From contig PUMC01000054.1 of assembly GCA_003552425.1 (NCBI GenBank), positions 1 through 6,025 on the forward strand: DNA of 6,025 bases. The letters run 5' to 3'. Shown one piece after another: positions 5,917 to 6,025 of the stretch. The position numbers and the translations under genes were made by a program. Under the pieces are notes generated by a model. The model did not search any database, had not been told where the DNA came from, and worked only from the letters and a program-made list of their open reading frames with translations. The first letter of the stretch is position 1. The number at the start of each line of letters is the position of its first letter. Origin of the DNA: Candidatus Acetothermia bacterium. GTDB taxonomy: Bacteria; Bipolaricaulota; Bipolaricaulia; Bipolaricaulales; Bipolaricaulaceae.

Positions 5917-6025
5917 TGGGCGAGGTTCAGGCGAATCTGCTGGCTGGCTTTCTGGCTGGGCTTCGCGGGCTCCGCCGTGCTCTTCGGGCTGCTCGCGCCG
6001 CTGGTGCTGCCGCTCGGCTGGCACG
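5886..6025 (+). CDS. 5' end of a DUF2007-like small protein, apparent frameshift near 5958
   Basis: An ATG at 5886, preceded by a good Shine-Dalgarno sequence (AGGGAGG, 5875-5881), overlaps the trmY 3' end by 31 nt and reads MEEWVRLTTVMGEVQANLLAGFLAG. This resembles the start of DUF2007 proteins, small prokaryotic proteins of unclear signalling role, which usually begin with a strand and then an E-A-x-x-[IL]-x-x-x-L helix. Past about 5955 this frame becomes Arg/Ala-rich, with many T-ending codons. The +1 frame instead gives AGSAVLFGLLAPLVLPLGWH with almost all codons ending in G or C. Removing one G from GGG 5958-5960 joins the two halves as FLAGFAGSAVLFG. The gene may therefore carry a true frameshift or a base-call error. 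An alternative is that a membrane protein in the second frame (ARFRRICWLAFWLGFAGSAV) is real and begins near 5916 with a damaged start. Only 140 bases are visible. Confidence 0.4.
   Translation, partial: MEEWVRLTTVMGEVQANLLAGFLAGLRGLRRALRAARAAGAAARLA

Overview
The window looks like chromosomal DNA from a GC-rich bacterium. The bacterial identity rests on dnaX, a YbaB/EbfC-family gene and recR lying in the usual bacterial order. The phylum cannot be fixed by eye. An archaeal-type tRNA methyltransferase (TrmY) and a Trp-rich, beta-strand-rich secreted protein next to these genes would suit a deep-branching, possibly thermophilic lineage such as Bipolaricaulota/Acetothermia, but that is only a guess.

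Layout. Six genes lie on the minus strand and read right to left. First comes an unrecognised exported protein (about 5198-4089). Then dnaX (4037-2562), ybaB (2565-2245) and recR (2248-1661) are chained by 4-nt start/stop overlaps. A metallo-beta-lactamase-fold hydrolase follows (about 1635-790), then an exonuclease III-family endonuclease that runs off the left edge (780-1). The last five genes are tightly packed and look like one replication and repair transcription unit: clamp loader, DNA-binding protein, recombination mediator, a hydrolase of unknown role, and an AP endonuclease/exonuclease.

A 103-bp divergent intergenic region (5199-5301) separates this block from the plus-strand genes. 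On the plus strand, trmY (5302-5916) encodes a SPOUT-family tRNA pseudouridine-54 N1-methyltransferase. It is followed by the start of a further gene (from 5886) that resembles the DUF2007 small-protein family and appears to change reading frame near 5958.

There are no mobile elements, CRISPR arrays, rRNA or tRNA genes. I see no clearly new multi-gene system. The points most worth a second look are trmY in a bacterial setting, the apparent frameshift at the right edge, an altered Toprim motif in RecR, the unidentified exported protein upstream of dnaX, and the compact divergent promoter with a probable leaderless trmY transcript.
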